Numbered from the stretch's first letter, positions 39,032-47,726 are shown. The stretch is 63,555 bases of DNA from Phyllobacteriaceae bacterium (GCA_002708825.1 PAPF01000032.1:1-63555), one strand, 5' to 3'. Program-made: numbers and translations. The notes: generated by a model from the sequence alone, not told the origin.

Positions 39032-40739
39032 TGCAATTTTGACGACATTGCTGCAAAACCAGCTCGATCACATTTCACAGCAAATGGGCTGGGTGATGCA
39101 GCGCACTGCGCGCAGCCCGATTTTCAGCGAATCCCACGATTTCTCCTGTTTCATTGCGGATGCGAAGGGCCAACTGGTTTCGGTTGCCGACGGCATTCCC
39201 ATCCATACCGGTGGCGGCGGTTTCGCGGTCGAGGCCGTGTTGCGGGATTTCGGGTCGGAACTGGCTGCGGGCGACGTTTTCATTCTGAGCGATCCCTACG
39301 AGGCGGGCGGCAACCACCTGCCGGACTGGACCATCATACGGCCTGTCTTCGCCGGGGATCGGCTTCTGGCCTTTACCTGCAACAGGGCTCATCAGTCCGA
39401 TATCGGCGGCGGAGCGGCGGGCACCTATAATTCCGACGCGACCGAGATATTTCATGAAGGCATCCGTTTGCCGGTCATGAAGCTTGCCGCCGGCGATGCA
39501 TTGCGCATGGATGTCTGGCGGCTTCTCAAGCTCAATTCGCGCTGTCCGCACCTGATCGACGGCGACGTGCGCGCCATGATCGGGTCTACCAAGGTCGGGG
39601 AAAGACGGATTGCCGCCCTTGTCGAGGAATTCGGCATCGAGACCATCGAAAGCACATTCAGCGCCATTCTCGACCATGCCGAAAGCCGCATGCGCCATGC
39701 CCTGTCGGGCCTGCCGCCGGGGAGATATTCAGGTGAGGATGCATCCGACACGGACTGTTTCGGCACTGTCGAAGTCCCGGTGCGCGTCAATGTCGAGGTA
39801 CAGGCCGACACGGTCAAGGTGGATTTCACCGGCAGCGCAGCGCAGATCGCCGGCTTCAAGAACAGTTCTCTCGCCAATACCTATTCGGCGGTCTATGTCG
39901 CGCTTCTGTCCTTTCTCGGCACCGATATTCCGCGTAATGCCGGCGCCTTCCGGCCGGTGGAAATCATTGCGCCCGAAGGCACGGTGGTGAATGCGCGCTA
40001 CCCCGCCCCGATGACATCGAACACGGTCTATCCGGCAACCGAGATCATCTATGCCATATGGAAGGCGCTCGCCAAGGCGCTCCCCGAACAGGCTTGCGCC
40101 GGGTGGGGCAAGGCCGCGCATTGTATCTCCTCGGGCGCGGATGCCGGTGGCGATACCTATGTGATGTACCACATGCACGCCTATCCGGGGACGGGCGCCG
40201 TCAAGGGCAGAGACGGGCTTCCCTCGCTCGGCACGGTGATCACGCTGGGCGGTATGCAGATCCCCAATGTGGAGGTCTTCGAACGCAAATATCCGGTGCG
40301 GATCCATCGTCAGGAAATGCGATGCGACGCCGCAGGTGTAGGCGAATTCCGGGGCGGAACGGGCATCGACTACGAGGTCAGCGTTCTCGATCCGGCCACA
40401 TATTCCTTCAGGGGCGAGGGCAGCCGGACGCCGAGCGGGTTCGGGATACTTGGCGGAGGTACGGGCGCCAAGGCGGATATCGCCGTGCGCGATGCCGACG
40501 GCGCCGGGATCGATGTTCCCCAGTATGGCGTGCAGAGCTTGCCCCCTGTCGAAATCGCCATCTCCTCCACCGCGGGCGGTGGCTGGGGAGATCCACACAA
40601 ACGTCCCGTGGACAAGGTCCTCAGGGATGTCAGGGATGGCGTCGTCAGCGTCGATGCCGCACGCATGGCCTATGGTGTCAGCATTGATCCGGTCACCATG
40701 TCCGTAAACATTCCCGAGACGGCGGCACTGCGCGCTTAG
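39024..40739 (+). CDS. Hydantoinase/oxoprolinase family subunit B (HyuB-like)
   Basis: The 571-residue product is the catalytic partner of HyuA-like proteins. Typical cues: MGWVMQRTARSPIFSESHDFSCFIADAKGQLVSVADGIPIHTGGGG, GDVFILSDPYEAGGNHLPDWTIIRPVF, and GGGTGAKADI near the C-terminus. It is the last plus-strand gene of the transporter/hydantoinase operon; a bidirectional terminator follows and the next genes face it. Confidence 0.93.
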   Translation: MADAILTTLLQNQLDHISQQMGWVMQRTARSPIFSESHDFSCFIADAKGQLVSVADGIPIHTGGGGFAVEAVLRDFGSELAAGDVFILSDPYEAGGNHLPDWTIIRPVFAGDRLLAFTCNRAHQSDIGGGAAGTYNSDATEIFHEGIRLPVMKLAAGDALRMDVWRLLKLNSRCPHLIDGDVRAMIGSTKVGERRIAALVEEFGIETIESTFSAILDHAESRMRHALSGLPPGRYSGEDASDTDCFGTVEVPVRVNVEVQADTVKVDFTGSAAQIAGFKNSSLANTYSAVYVALLSFLGTDIPRNAGAFRPVEIIAPEGTVVNARYPAPMTSNTVYPATEIIYAIWKALAKALPEQACAGWGKAAHCISSGADAGGDTYVMYHMHAYPGTGAVKGRDGLPSLGTVITLGGMQIPNVEVFERKYPVRIHRQEMRCDAAGVGEFRGGTGIDYEVSVLDPATYSFRGEGSRTPSGFGILGGGTGAKADIAVRDADGAGIDVPQYGVQSLPPVEIAISSTAGGGWGDPHKRPVDKVLRDVRDGVVSVDAARMAYGVSIDPVTMSVNIPETAALRA

Positions 40740-40791
40740 TCACGGCCTCGCAATGCGTCAGGTCTCTGGCAACCAATGCTTACAAACGGAA

Positions 40792-40818
40792 AAGGGCCCC
40801 GCATCGAGCGGGACCCTT
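40792..40818. terminator. Bidirectional stem-loop terminator
   Basis: AAGGGCCCCGC - ATCGA - GCGGGACCCTT gives an 11-bp stem with one mismatch, A-rich on one side and T-rich on the other. It lies between the converging hyuB-like and TPP-enzyme genes. Confidence 0.8.
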
Positions 40819-40841
40819 CGGCCTGACCTGGGAGGATGGCG

Positions 40842-42548
40842 TCAGAGCCTTTGATCGAGCGTGCCGTCGTAAAGGGAGATGGCCGGATGGGCCTCCGGGT
40901 CGGTCATCACTTCGATGAGCCAGGGCTGACGTGACGTCACGGCCTTGGCAAGCGTTGTCTTGAGACCATCCAGCGTGTCGACACGGTCAGACGAAACACC
41001 GCATGCCGCCGCAAGGGCCGCATGGTCGACCGGGGAGAAATGGCAAGCCGTGGTGTATTCCCCGAACTTCACGGTCTCCGCGTCGCGCTGATAACCCAGG
41101 ATGCCGTTGTTGAGAACGATCAGAACCAGTGGGATATTACACCGCACCAGGGTTTCCATCTCGGCCCAGCTGTGCGCGAAGCCACCATCGCCGACGAGGG
41201 CGAACACCGTCGAATCCGGTTCGGCGAGCTTGGCGCCCATTGCGAGGGGCAGGCCCCAGCCGAGGCCCGCAAGTCCGCGTGGCGTGACGAAGCGCTGCCC
41301 CGGGCGGTCACAGCGCAACTGCCCGACCACCCACATGGAGGAATAGCTGGCATCCGCAGCGACGATTGCCGGCCGGGCAAGATGGTTCTGCACTTCCGTC
41401 ATGACCTGTTCGGGCCGCAGCAGGCCGGGTACGGTGGACATGAGCGTCTTGCGATCGGCGTCAAACCGGGTCCAGGCATCGGCGATTTTTTCTTCAAGTG
41501 CCGAGCGGGCGGCTTTGCGCTTTTCGAGCGAAACGTTCCGCAGTGCCGCCGTCAATCCTTCGAGCGTGGCGGCAGCATCGCCCACCAGGCGGCGGGCCTC
41601 GTAATTGCGGCCCACTTCGTTTCCGTCGATGTCAATGTGAATGATCTCCGCCATGCCGGGCACGCCGCGCCAACTGTCGGTGCCGTTCTGGTTGGTCCGG
41701 GTGCCGACCAGAAGCACGAGATCGGCGCTGTCCATGATCTCCTTGGTCCGGTTGCCCAGCGATTTGGGGCCGTTGAGCGCGCCGAGGACCCCGCAGGAAA
41801 GGGGATGGGTTTCCGCGACTGCGCCCTTGCCCATATTGGTGGTGAATACCGGCAAATGGGAGAGATCCTGCAGGGCGGACAGCGCGTTTGAGGCTTCGGC
41901 GGATGCGCAGCCGCCGCCGGCAAGGACAACCGGGTGTTCCGCTGTGGCGAGGAGCCGGGCGGCCGCGGCCAGGCTTTCAGCATCGGGCTGCTGGCGATCG
42001 AGCGGCCAGTGCCCCAGATCGGCCTTGCGATGGGCTTGGGAAGGCTTTGCGTCCTCGCGCAACAGGTCGGCCGGCAGCAGCAGGGCCGCAGGTCCGGGCC
42101 GGCCGGAGGCTGCCGCCACGAAGGCCGCATCGACATAGTCCTCGACGCGTTCGGCGGCGATTACGCGCCGGACCCACTTGGTGCATGGAGACAGAAGTGC
42201 GATCTGGTCGAAATCCTGGAAGGCGTTGCGGTCGAATTGGTCGCGTTCGACGTCCTGTACCAGGGCGACGACCGGTATGCTGGCCTTGAGCGCTTCCGCC
42301 AGAGGCGGGACGAGAAGTGTAGCCGCCGGCCCGTTCTGCGCGCAGACTACCGATACCCGGCCCGAGACGCGGGCATAGCCGTCCGCCATCGCGCCGCCCA
42401 TGTTTTCCTGACGGTAGGCGATCTGCCTTATGCCGATGCGCTCGCAGGCGAGCACGACAGCGGAGGGAAGGCTTTGGGCGAAGATCATCTCGACGCCATG
42501 CCGTTTGAGTGCCGAGGCGATGACGTCGGCGGTGGTGTGTGGGGTCAT
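40842..42548 (-). CDS. Thiamine diphosphate-dependent enzyme (acetolactate synthase-like)
   Basis: The 568-residue product is a ThDP enzyme of the acetolactate synthase/2-oxoacid decarboxylase group. The catalytic glutamate is E48 in AYRQENMGGAMADGYARV. The ThDP/Mg site VGDGGF...VLNN starts near residue 453. ATADVIASALKRHGVEMIFAQSLPS opens the Pyr domain. The ATG at 42548 leaves 13 bases to the aminotransferase stop; earlier starts would run into that gene. Linked to an aminotransferase and an aldehyde dehydrogenase, it may decarboxylate or condense a 2-oxoacid of the pathway; true acetolactate synthesis is unlikely without a regulatory subunit nearby. Confidence 0.88.
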   Translation of the reverse strand: MTPHTTADVIASALKRHGVEMIFAQSLPSAVVLACERIGIRQIAYRQENMGGAMADGYARVSGRVSVVCAQNGPAATLLVPPLAEALKASIPVVALVQDVERDQFDRNAFQDFDQIALLSPCTKWVRRVIAAERVEDYVDAAFVAAASGRPGPAALLLPADLLREDAKPSQAHRKADLGHWPLDRQQPDAESLAAAARLLATAEHPVVLAGGGCASAEASNALSALQDLSHLPVFTTNMGKGAVAETHPLSCGVLGALNGPKSLGNRTKEIMDSADLVLLVGTRTNQNGTDSWRGVPGMAEIIHIDIDGNEVGRNYEARRLVGDAAATLEGLTAALRNVSLEKRKAARSALEEKIADAWTRFDADRKTLMSTVPGLLRPEQVMTEVQNHLARPAIVAADASYSSMWVVGQLRCDRPGQRFVTPRGLAGLGWGLPLAMGAKLAEPDSTVFALVGDGGFAHSWAEMETLVRCNIPLVLIVLNNGILGYQRDAETVKFGEYTTACHFSPVDHAALAAACGVSSDRVDTLDGLKTTLAKAVTSRQPWLIEVMTDPEAHPAISLYDGTLDQRL

Positions 42549-42561
42549 TGCGATGGGTCCG

Positions 42562-43929
42562 TCAGTGAGTGAAATCGTTGCCGTATTCTTCAAGGAAATG
42601 GCTGAATACGTCGGCGATCATGTCGACCTCGTCGTGACCGCAGGGGGTTGAAAGACTGGCCGCCGCCGCGAATGGCAGGAGGATGCCGTTGCGCAAGAAA
42701 TGACGACCAAGGCGCCTCATGAGCCTGGCGCTTTCGACATCGAGATAGGTGTCGCGAAAATTGCGCGGCTCGTTCTTTCGCGGGTGGATACGAAAGAGCG
42801 AGGCTGCGCCGGTGACGCAAAAGGGAGCGTTGGTCGCTTCGATCGCCGCAGCAAGCCGGGCACGAACCGCATTGCCCAATGCCTCGAGCCTGTCGAATGC
42901 GGCCTGGTCAAGTGCGTTCAGTGCAGCCATTCCGGCAACCATCGACAGGGGGTTGGCCGAGAAGGTGCCACCCTGAGGAATGGCGGGTTTGCCTTTGGCG
43001 GAACTGAACACCTCCATGATGTCCTTGTTTCCACCGATCGCCCCGATGGGCAGGCCGCCGCCGATGATCTTGCCCATGGCCATGATGTCCGGTGTGAGGC
43101 CGTAGCGCGCGCTCGCACCCTGGTAGCTTTGCCGGAGGTTGAGCACCTCATCGGCGATGATGATGATGCCGTGTTCCTGGCATACGGTCTGAACCGCACG
43201 GATGTAGCCGGGGTCGGGTGAAACGAGGCCGCCTCGGCTGGGCATGGGGTCAATTAGAACGGCTGCGAGCTTGTCAGCATTGTCAATGATGAGCCGGGTT
43301 GCCGCTTCGGCGTCGTTGAATGGCAGAACAACCGTTTCCTCCAGCACGCTCCTGGGCATACCCGGATACAACGGAACAGCATTGGGAGCGGTTTCGGGAC
43401 CCCAATTATCCGGATTGGGGGATTGGCTGACCTCCACCCAATCGTAAGCGCCGTGATATGCGCCTTCGATTTTGGCAATCTTCTCGCGTCCTGTGAACGC
43501 GCGTGCAGCTTTGACGCAGAACATAACGGCTTCGGTGCCGGTGTTCACGAAACGAACGCGTTCGACCGAGGGAATCCGTCTGCAGATTTCCTCCGCCAGT
43601 TCGACCTCGACATCGGTGGGATTTGCAAAGCAGGTTCCGGTATCCAACTGCTCTTTAAGGGCCTGCGTTATGGGAGCGAAGCGATGTCCGTGAATCAGGG
43701 TCGTGAAATTGCAGTTCAAGTCGAGGAAGCGATTGCCGTCGACATCGGTCAGATAACAACCCTGGCCACTTTTGGCATAGATCGGACTTGGGTCACGCTC
43801 GATGGTGGACCTTGTGGTGCCGTCAGGAAATGAATTGAGTGCACGCTCAAACGAGGATTTTGAATTCGCGAAATTGAGTTCATTCCGTGTTTCGGCAGGT
43901 GTCGCCGAAAGTGAGTTCTGCACGACCAT
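42562..43929 (-). CDS. Class III aminotransferase (glutamate-1-semialdehyde aminomutase-like)
   Basis: The 455-residue PLP enzyme has the GSAM-like layout: YLTDVDGNRFLDLNCNFTTLIHGH, FVNTGTEAVMFCVKAARAFTGREKIAKIEGAYHGAYDW, D260-E261-V262 before the cofactor and K287 in MAMGKIIGGGLPIGAIGG as PLP lysine. It likely transaminates an amine or omega-amino acid rather than making haem precursors. GAGGAG is 5 bases before the ATG. The 61-base gap to gntR holds the operator 43968-43987. Together with HyuAB and the aldehyde dehydrogenase it fits a lactam-to-dicarboxylate route. Confidence 0.9.
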   Translation of the reverse strand: MVVQNSLSATPAETRNELNFANSKSSFERALNSFPDGTTRSTIERDPSPIYAKSGQGCYLTDVDGNRFLDLNCNFTTLIHGHRFAPITQALKEQLDTGTCFANPTDVEVELAEEICRRIPSVERVRFVNTGTEAVMFCVKAARAFTGREKIAKIEGAYHGAYDWVEVSQSPNPDNWGPETAPNAVPLYPGMPRSVLEETVVLPFNDAEAATRLIIDNADKLAAVLIDPMPSRGGLVSPDPGYIRAVQTVCQEHGIIIIADEVLNLRQSYQGASARYGLTPDIMAMGKIIGGGLPIGAIGGNKDIMEVFSSAKGKPAIPQGGTFSANPLSMVAGMAALNALDQAAFDRLEALGNAVRARLAAAIEATNAPFCVTGAASLFRIHPRKNEPRNFRDTYLDVESARLMRRLGRHFLRNGILLPFAAAASLSTPCGHDEVDMIADVFSHFLEEYGNDFTH

Positions 43930-43967
43930 TTTCTCCTCATGGGAATTCGGGAGGAGAATATCAAAAT

Positions 43968-43987
43968 TGATATTTGATGCAACAAAA
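43968..43987 (-). promoter_or_regulatory. Candidate GntR operator of the aminotransferase gene
   Basis: On the minus strand it reads TTTTGTTGCATCAAATATCA, one base different from the site at 31451-31470. It lies between gntR and the aminotransferase start, 40 bases before the latter. Confidence 0.6.
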
Positions 43988-43990
43988 AGT

Positions 43991-44671
43991 TCAAGCGGTT
44001 GGTGATTGGTCGCTTATCATCTTGGTCAACCGGCGATGTCCATCGCGAAGGTCGTTCTCAATTCCCGCTCGCACCGTGGCGCCATCCCTGTCCTTCAATC
44101 CACGCAGAATCCACTGGTGGTTGCTCACCCCTTTCCTGGTAAGGGCAAACTCCGGATAGAGACGGTTCAACGAGGGACCGATCTGCAGCCAAAGGGACTC
44201 GATGATATTCACCAACCGTGGCATGCCGCTGCAACTGTAGACCGTGAAATGAAAGACTTTGTTTTGTTCCAGGACGCGCGCATATTGCTTGTCGTCGAGC
44301 GCGCGGTTTAGCTCCTCTTGAAGGGCCTCAAGCTTCTCTATGTCTTGATTTTCCACATTTTTAACAGACTCTTCCGCAGCCATCCCTTCGAGGTTCAGGC
44401 GGATTTTCGTAATCTCGTTCAGATCTTCCTGAGTAAGATCTGGCAGGATAATCGTCTTGGGGCCCCTGTTCACCAAAGCGCCTTCGGAGACGAGCCGGTT
44501 GATTGCGTCACGCGCTGGAGTAGTGCTGACTTGTAGCAATTCGGCGATTGAGCGCACGGTGAACTTCACGCCGGGCTCAAACTGACCGCCGAGAATGCTC
44601 TCCTTCAGCCGATCATATGCTTGTTCTCCGAGGCTTGCCTGACGCCCCAGCGGTTCAATCGTTGTCTGCAT
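43991..44671 (-). CDS. GntR-family (FadR/FCD subfamily) regulator
   Basis: The 226-residue repressor has the GntR winged helix (SLGEQAYDRLKESILGGQFEPGVKFTVRSIAELLQVSTTPARDAINRLVSEGALVNRG) and an all-helical FCD ligand domain with the metal or acid pocket (NKVFHFTVYSCSGMPRLVNIIESLW). It is divergent from the aldehyde dehydrogenase gene; the perfect palindrome TTTGTTGCAACAAA lies between them. Similar sites precede the aminotransferase and the transporter operon, so it likely controls the whole cluster. A TTG codon at 44677 is an alternative start. Confidence 0.92.
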   Translation of the reverse strand: MQTTIEPLGRQASLGEQAYDRLKESILGGQFEPGVKFTVRSIAELLQVSTTPARDAINRLVSEGALVNRGPKTIILPDLTQEDLNEITKIRLNLEGMAAEESVKNVENQDIEKLEALQEELNRALDDKQYARVLEQNKVFHFTVYSCSGMPRLVNIIESLWLQIGPSLNRLYPEFALTRKGVSNHQWILRGLKDRDGATVRAGIENDLRDGHRRLTKMISDQSPTA

Positions 44672-44723
44672 GCTCAATCCGGCTGGTGTTCATTTCACGT
44701 AATCATGGCGGGCTAAATCGCTC

Positions 44724-44752
44724 TTGACAAGTTGAGATTTGTTGCAACAAAA
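44724..44752 (+). promoter_or_regulatory. Promoter and GntR palindrome of the aldehyde dehydrogenase gene
   Basis: TTGACA (44724-44729) is followed after 17 bases by ACAAAA, a weak -10. The palindrome TTTGTTGCAACAAA (44738-44751) covers the spacer and -10. A bound repressor would block RNA polymerase. Confidence 0.6.
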
Positions 44753-44783
44753 AAACCAGTACTTGCCGGAAGGAATTTGCTGG

Positions 44784-46265
44784 ATGAAGAATCGGGGCCA
44801 AGTTGGCAGCGAATGTAATGAAACGCTTAGCTTTGATACCGAGCGCTGGGTTGCACAATGCCTGGTTGGCGGTGAATGGGTCGGTGATGCGGTTCTGCCG
44901 GTCACCAATCCGGCGACTGGCGAAGTGATCGCAAAGGTTCCCGATTTCGGCGAGGCGGAGGCGAAGGGAGCAATCCTGGCTGCCAAAGTGGCGTTTCCGC
45001 GCTGGTCCGGCCTGCTTGCCAAAGAGCGGGCGGTAATCCTAAGGCGATGGTTCGACCTGATCGTGGAGCATGCCGACGAACTGGCAAAGATCCTGACAAC
45101 GGAACAGGGCAAGCCGCTTGCTGAGGCTCGCGGCGAAATCCTATACGCCGCGTCCTTCATCGAATTCTATGCCGAGGAAGCCAAGCGGATCTACGGCGAG
45201 ACGATCCCGTCGCACATCAAGGACGGCAGGATCGTGGTGATCCGTCAGCCGGTGGGCGTTGTTACGGCGATCACGCCGTGGAACTTTCCGGCCGCGATGA
45301 TCACCCGCAAGGTTGGCCCGGCTCTGGCGGCGGGATGTACGGCTGTGGTCAAGCCGGCGCTTGAGACGCCGTTGACTGCCTTTGCTCTGGCCATGCTCGC
45401 ACAGGAGGCAGGGTTGCCGGCCGGTGTCCTCAACGTCATCACCGGTGACGCGAAAGCCATCGGCAAGGCATTCTGCGAAACCCCTGATGTCAGGACGCTG
45501 AGCTTTACCGGTTCGACGCCGGTGGGAAAGCTTCTCATGCGCCAATGCGCCTCGACGGTTAAGAAGTTGGGGCTCGAACTGGGAGGCAACGCGCCGTTTA
45601 TCGTTTTCGATGATGCGGATATCGATGCGGCGGTTCAGGGCGCGATCGCCTCGAAGTTCCGCAACGCCGGACAGACCTGCGTATGCGCGAACCGCCTCTA
45701 TGTCCAAAACGGTGTCTATGACCGGTTTGCCGACAAGCTTGCCGCGGAAGTGGCCCGTCTGAAGGTCGGCAACGGCATGGAGGAGGGTGTGGCGCAAGGG
45801 CCGCTGATCAGCGAGGTTGCGGTTGCCAAGGTCGAAGAGCATGTCGCGGATGCGGTCTCCAAAGGCGCCCGTATCGCCGTCGGCGGCAAGCGTCATGAAT
45901 GCGGCGGTACTTACTATGCGCCGACTGTCCTTCGGGATGTCGACCAGTCCATGATCGTTGCACGCGAGGAGACCTTTGGTCCGGTTGCGCCGCTGTTCCG
46001 TTTCAAGACAGAAGCGGACGTCATCGCGATGGCCAACGATACCGAGTTCGGTCTGGCTGCCTACTTCTACGCACGTGACATAGGGCGTGTCTGGCGGGTT
46101 GCCGAAGCGCTGGAATACGGCATGGTGGCCATCAATTCCGGTCTCCTGTCGACCGAGGTTGCACCTTTCGGCGGCGTCAAGGAATCCGGCATCGGCCGGG
46201 AGGGCTCACGGCACGGCATCGAGGAATACACCGAACTGAAGTACCTGCTGATGGCGGGCAGGTAA
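44784..46265 (+). CDS. NAD(P)-dependent succinate-semialdehyde dehydrogenase-like aldehyde dehydrogenase
   Basis: The 493-residue ALDH has catalytic C299 (AGQTCVCANR) and general base E265 (LGLELGGNAP). The motifs ITPWNFPAAMITRKVGPALAAGCTAVVKPA and FGGVKESGIGREGSRHGIEEYTELKYLLM are those of GabD-type succinate-semialdehyde dehydrogenases. It would oxidise an aldehyde formed by the aminotransferase to the acid. ATG 44784 is chosen because AAGGA lies 9 bases upstream and the N-terminus then has normal length. It is divergent from gntR under a shared operator. Confidence 0.92.
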   Translation: MKNRGQVGSECNETLSFDTERWVAQCLVGGEWVGDAVLPVTNPATGEVIAKVPDFGEAEAKGAILAAKVAFPRWSGLLAKERAVILRRWFDLIVEHADELAKILTTEQGKPLAEARGEILYAASFIEFYAEEAKRIYGETIPSHIKDGRIVVIRQPVGVVTAITPWNFPAAMITRKVGPALAAGCTAVVKPALETPLTAFALAMLAQEAGLPAGVLNVITGDAKAIGKAFCETPDVRTLSFTGSTPVGKLLMRQCASTVKKLGLELGGNAPFIVFDDADIDAAVQGAIASKFRNAGQTCVCANRLYVQNGVYDRFADKLAAEVARLKVGNGMEEGVAQGPLISEVAVAKVEEHVADAVSKGARIAVGGKRHECGGTYYAPTVLRDVDQSMIVAREETFGPVAPLFRFKTEADVIAMANDTEFGLAAYFYARDIGRVWRVAEALEYGMVAINSGLLSTEVAPFGGVKESGIGREGSRHGIEEYTELKYLLMAGR

Positions 46266-46269
46266 GCAA

Positions 46270-46325
46270 AGAGGACATGAAACTGCCTCGCGCAACAGCG
46301 CGTGCAAGGATAGGGAACTGGCGGA
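46270..46325 (+). repeat. Fragment similar to the trbB leader (28310-28375)
   Basis: GCCTCGCGCAACAGCG is identical in both places and is followed by GTGCAAGGATAGGGAAC here against GTGCAAAGACAGGGAAC there, with about 20 bases missing here. The preceding AAGAGGACATGAAA resembles AAGAGAGACAGAAAA. It appears to be a duplicated scrap of the region upstream of the trb operon, on the far side of the catabolic cargo. Confidence 0.65.
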
Positions 46326-46458
46326 AGTGCGGAGAGCGCACAGCACAATTTGCGCAAAGCCGGTAGCTTCGCTCGATGAGCGGAGAGGTTGGCAATGTGG
46401 GTGAAGCTGTGTGCCAGCCCAACCCCGCATTGCAAAACACCAATTTGCCAATAACTTG

Positions 46459-46490
46459 TTGTCCAGTAGCGCCGCTACGCCACTAGACAA
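46459..46490 (-). terminator. Inverted repeat after ribH, possible terminator
   Basis: TTGTCCAGTAGCG and CGCCACTAGACAA form a 13-bp stem with two mismatches right after the ribH stop. No clear T-run follows on the minus strand. Confidence 0.4.
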
Positions 46491-46493
46491 TGC

Positions 46494-46928
46494 TCAAGCA
46501 GCCACTGCAGCGTTGATTTTTATCATCTTCAATGCAGCGTCAGCTGCCTCTTGGCCCTTTAAAACGAAATGGTCTCGGAAGATCGCGGTGTGGTGTTTGG
46601 TGTCTTGATACTGGTGCGGTGTCAGCGAGACGGACAAGACTGGCACGCCCGTCGACAGACTGGCTTGCATCAAACCGTTGACTACCGCCTGCGCAACGAA
46701 GTCATGTCGATAGATCCCGCCATCGACCACAAATGCAGATGCGATAATTGCGCCGTATTGTCCTGATTTCGCAAGTTTTTGCACGAACAGCGGCATCTCG
46801 AACGCGCCGGGCACTTCGAAGACATCTACCATCTCCTCCGGCACTTTCTGAAGAAACCCGACCAAAGCCTGGTCAACGATTTCTGCGTGCCAGCCAGCTT
46901 TGATAAATGCGTACCGGGTGTGTGTCAT
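46494..46928 (-). CDS. ribH: 6,7-dimethyl-8-ribityllumazine synthase (RibH2 type)
   Basis: The 144-residue enzyme makes lumazine, the riboflavin precursor. It shows FIKAGWHAEIVDQA, VFEVPGAFEMPLFVQKLA and GGIYRHDFVAQAVVNGLMQASLSTGVPVLSVSLTPH, the pattern of the decameric type II lumazine synthases (RibH2) of Brucella and Mesorhizobium. AAGGGG lies before the ATG at 46928. An FMN riboswitch heads the transcript. No other riboflavin genes are near. Such isolated ribH2 genes under RFN control are a known trait of Rhizobiales. Confidence 0.93.
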   Translation of the reverse strand: MTHTRYAFIKAGWHAEIVDQALVGFLQKVPEEMVDVFEVPGAFEMPLFVQKLAKSGQYGAIIASAFVVDGGIYRHDFVAQAVVNGLMQASLSTGVPVLSVSLTPHQYQDTKHHTAIFRDHFVLKGQEAADAALKMIKINAAVAA

Positions 46929-47004
46929 TGTGATCCCCTTTCGTAGCGACACGTCACCCAAGGCGATCACATGCACTGCCCTCGCCATCAGCAAGAGCAA
47001 CCGC

Positions 47005-47152
47005 ACATTCTCTTCCATCCGGACTATGACCGTCGGCTCAGGAGTTTCACCTGATCTGCTTGACCCTCAGTCCAAAGGAGCCGAGGCGCTCGCGGGCTCG
47101 CACATTCGATTGCTTACCGCCGGTGGGGAATTCCACCCCGCCCTGAGAACGC
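47005..47152 (-). promoter_or_regulatory. FMN riboswitch (RFN element)
   Basis: Read on the minus strand, the conserved blocks appear in order: TCAGGGCGGGGTGGAATTCC, CCACCGGCGGTAAGC, a variable stem GAGCCCGCGAGCGCC, then GATCAGGTGAAACTCCTGAG, CCGACGGTCATAGTCCGGAT and GGAAGAGAATG. This is a full RFN aptamer. It precedes ribH by 77 bases, so FMN would repress lumazine synthase. Confidence 0.96.
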
Positions 47153-47284
47153 CTGCAGCTTAAAAGCGGGGACCAATCATTTACAAGTCAAGAGTTGAAT
47201 GTGGGCTTTGCCGCGGAGCAGAGAATTAGCCACTGCCGGATTTGATAGTTTTTGAAAGTAATGTTGGTGTTGGCAAGCTTGAAG

Positions 47285-47716
47285 CTACTCTCTGGTAATG
47301 GTGGCTTCATTTGTAGCCTCAATGTCCTCCGAAATCTCCCTCAGGAAGCTCTGTCCCTTCTGCAGCCGTCGACCGAGCGTCTCGACAAAGCCCTCGAAGC
47401 GTTCCCGGCCCTTGATCTGGGCAGACGATTGGGCGTCCTCGGGGAGTGGCGGCGTGATCGTCAGCCAGAACCGGATAAAAAGAGCCAGCGTCTCAGCGCT
47501 GATCCCGACGTCACGCTCCAGGCGCTGAACCTGTCGAGTGAGGCGGTCGAGCCTGCGCGTGAAAGCTGCCTCCATCCGATCGGACCCGTCGGGTGACAGA
47601 AACGACGCCACGGCCGCCTCTACGACGGCGGAGCGGGACAGGCCCTTGCGATCAGCGAGATCGGCGATCTGCTTCAGCATCTCCGACGGGAAATAGACAT
47701 TCATCCGGCTGCGCAT
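47285..47716 (-). CDS. CopG-like ribbon-helix-helix protein of the tra region
   Basis: The 143-residue protein starts with a ribbon-helix-helix (MNVYFPSEMLKQIADLADRKGLSRSAVVEAAVASFLSP, about 5-42) and continues with a helical domain holding RLDRLTRQVQRLERDVGISAETLALFIRFWLTITPPLPED. Such proteins sit directly after traG in rhizobial elements. Start is 10 bases after the traG stop. DNA binding at oriT or autoregulation is likely but not shown. A broken fragment of a related gene lies at 30393-30500. Confidence 0.87.
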   Translation of the reverse strand: MRSRMNVYFPSEMLKQIADLADRKGLSRSAVVEAAVASFLSPDGSDRMEAAFTRRLDRLTRQVQRLERDVGISAETLALFIRFWLTITPPLPEDAQSSAQIKGRERFEGFVETLGRRLQKGQSFLREISEDIEATNEATITRE

Positions 47717-47726
47717 GGCTTGGCCC

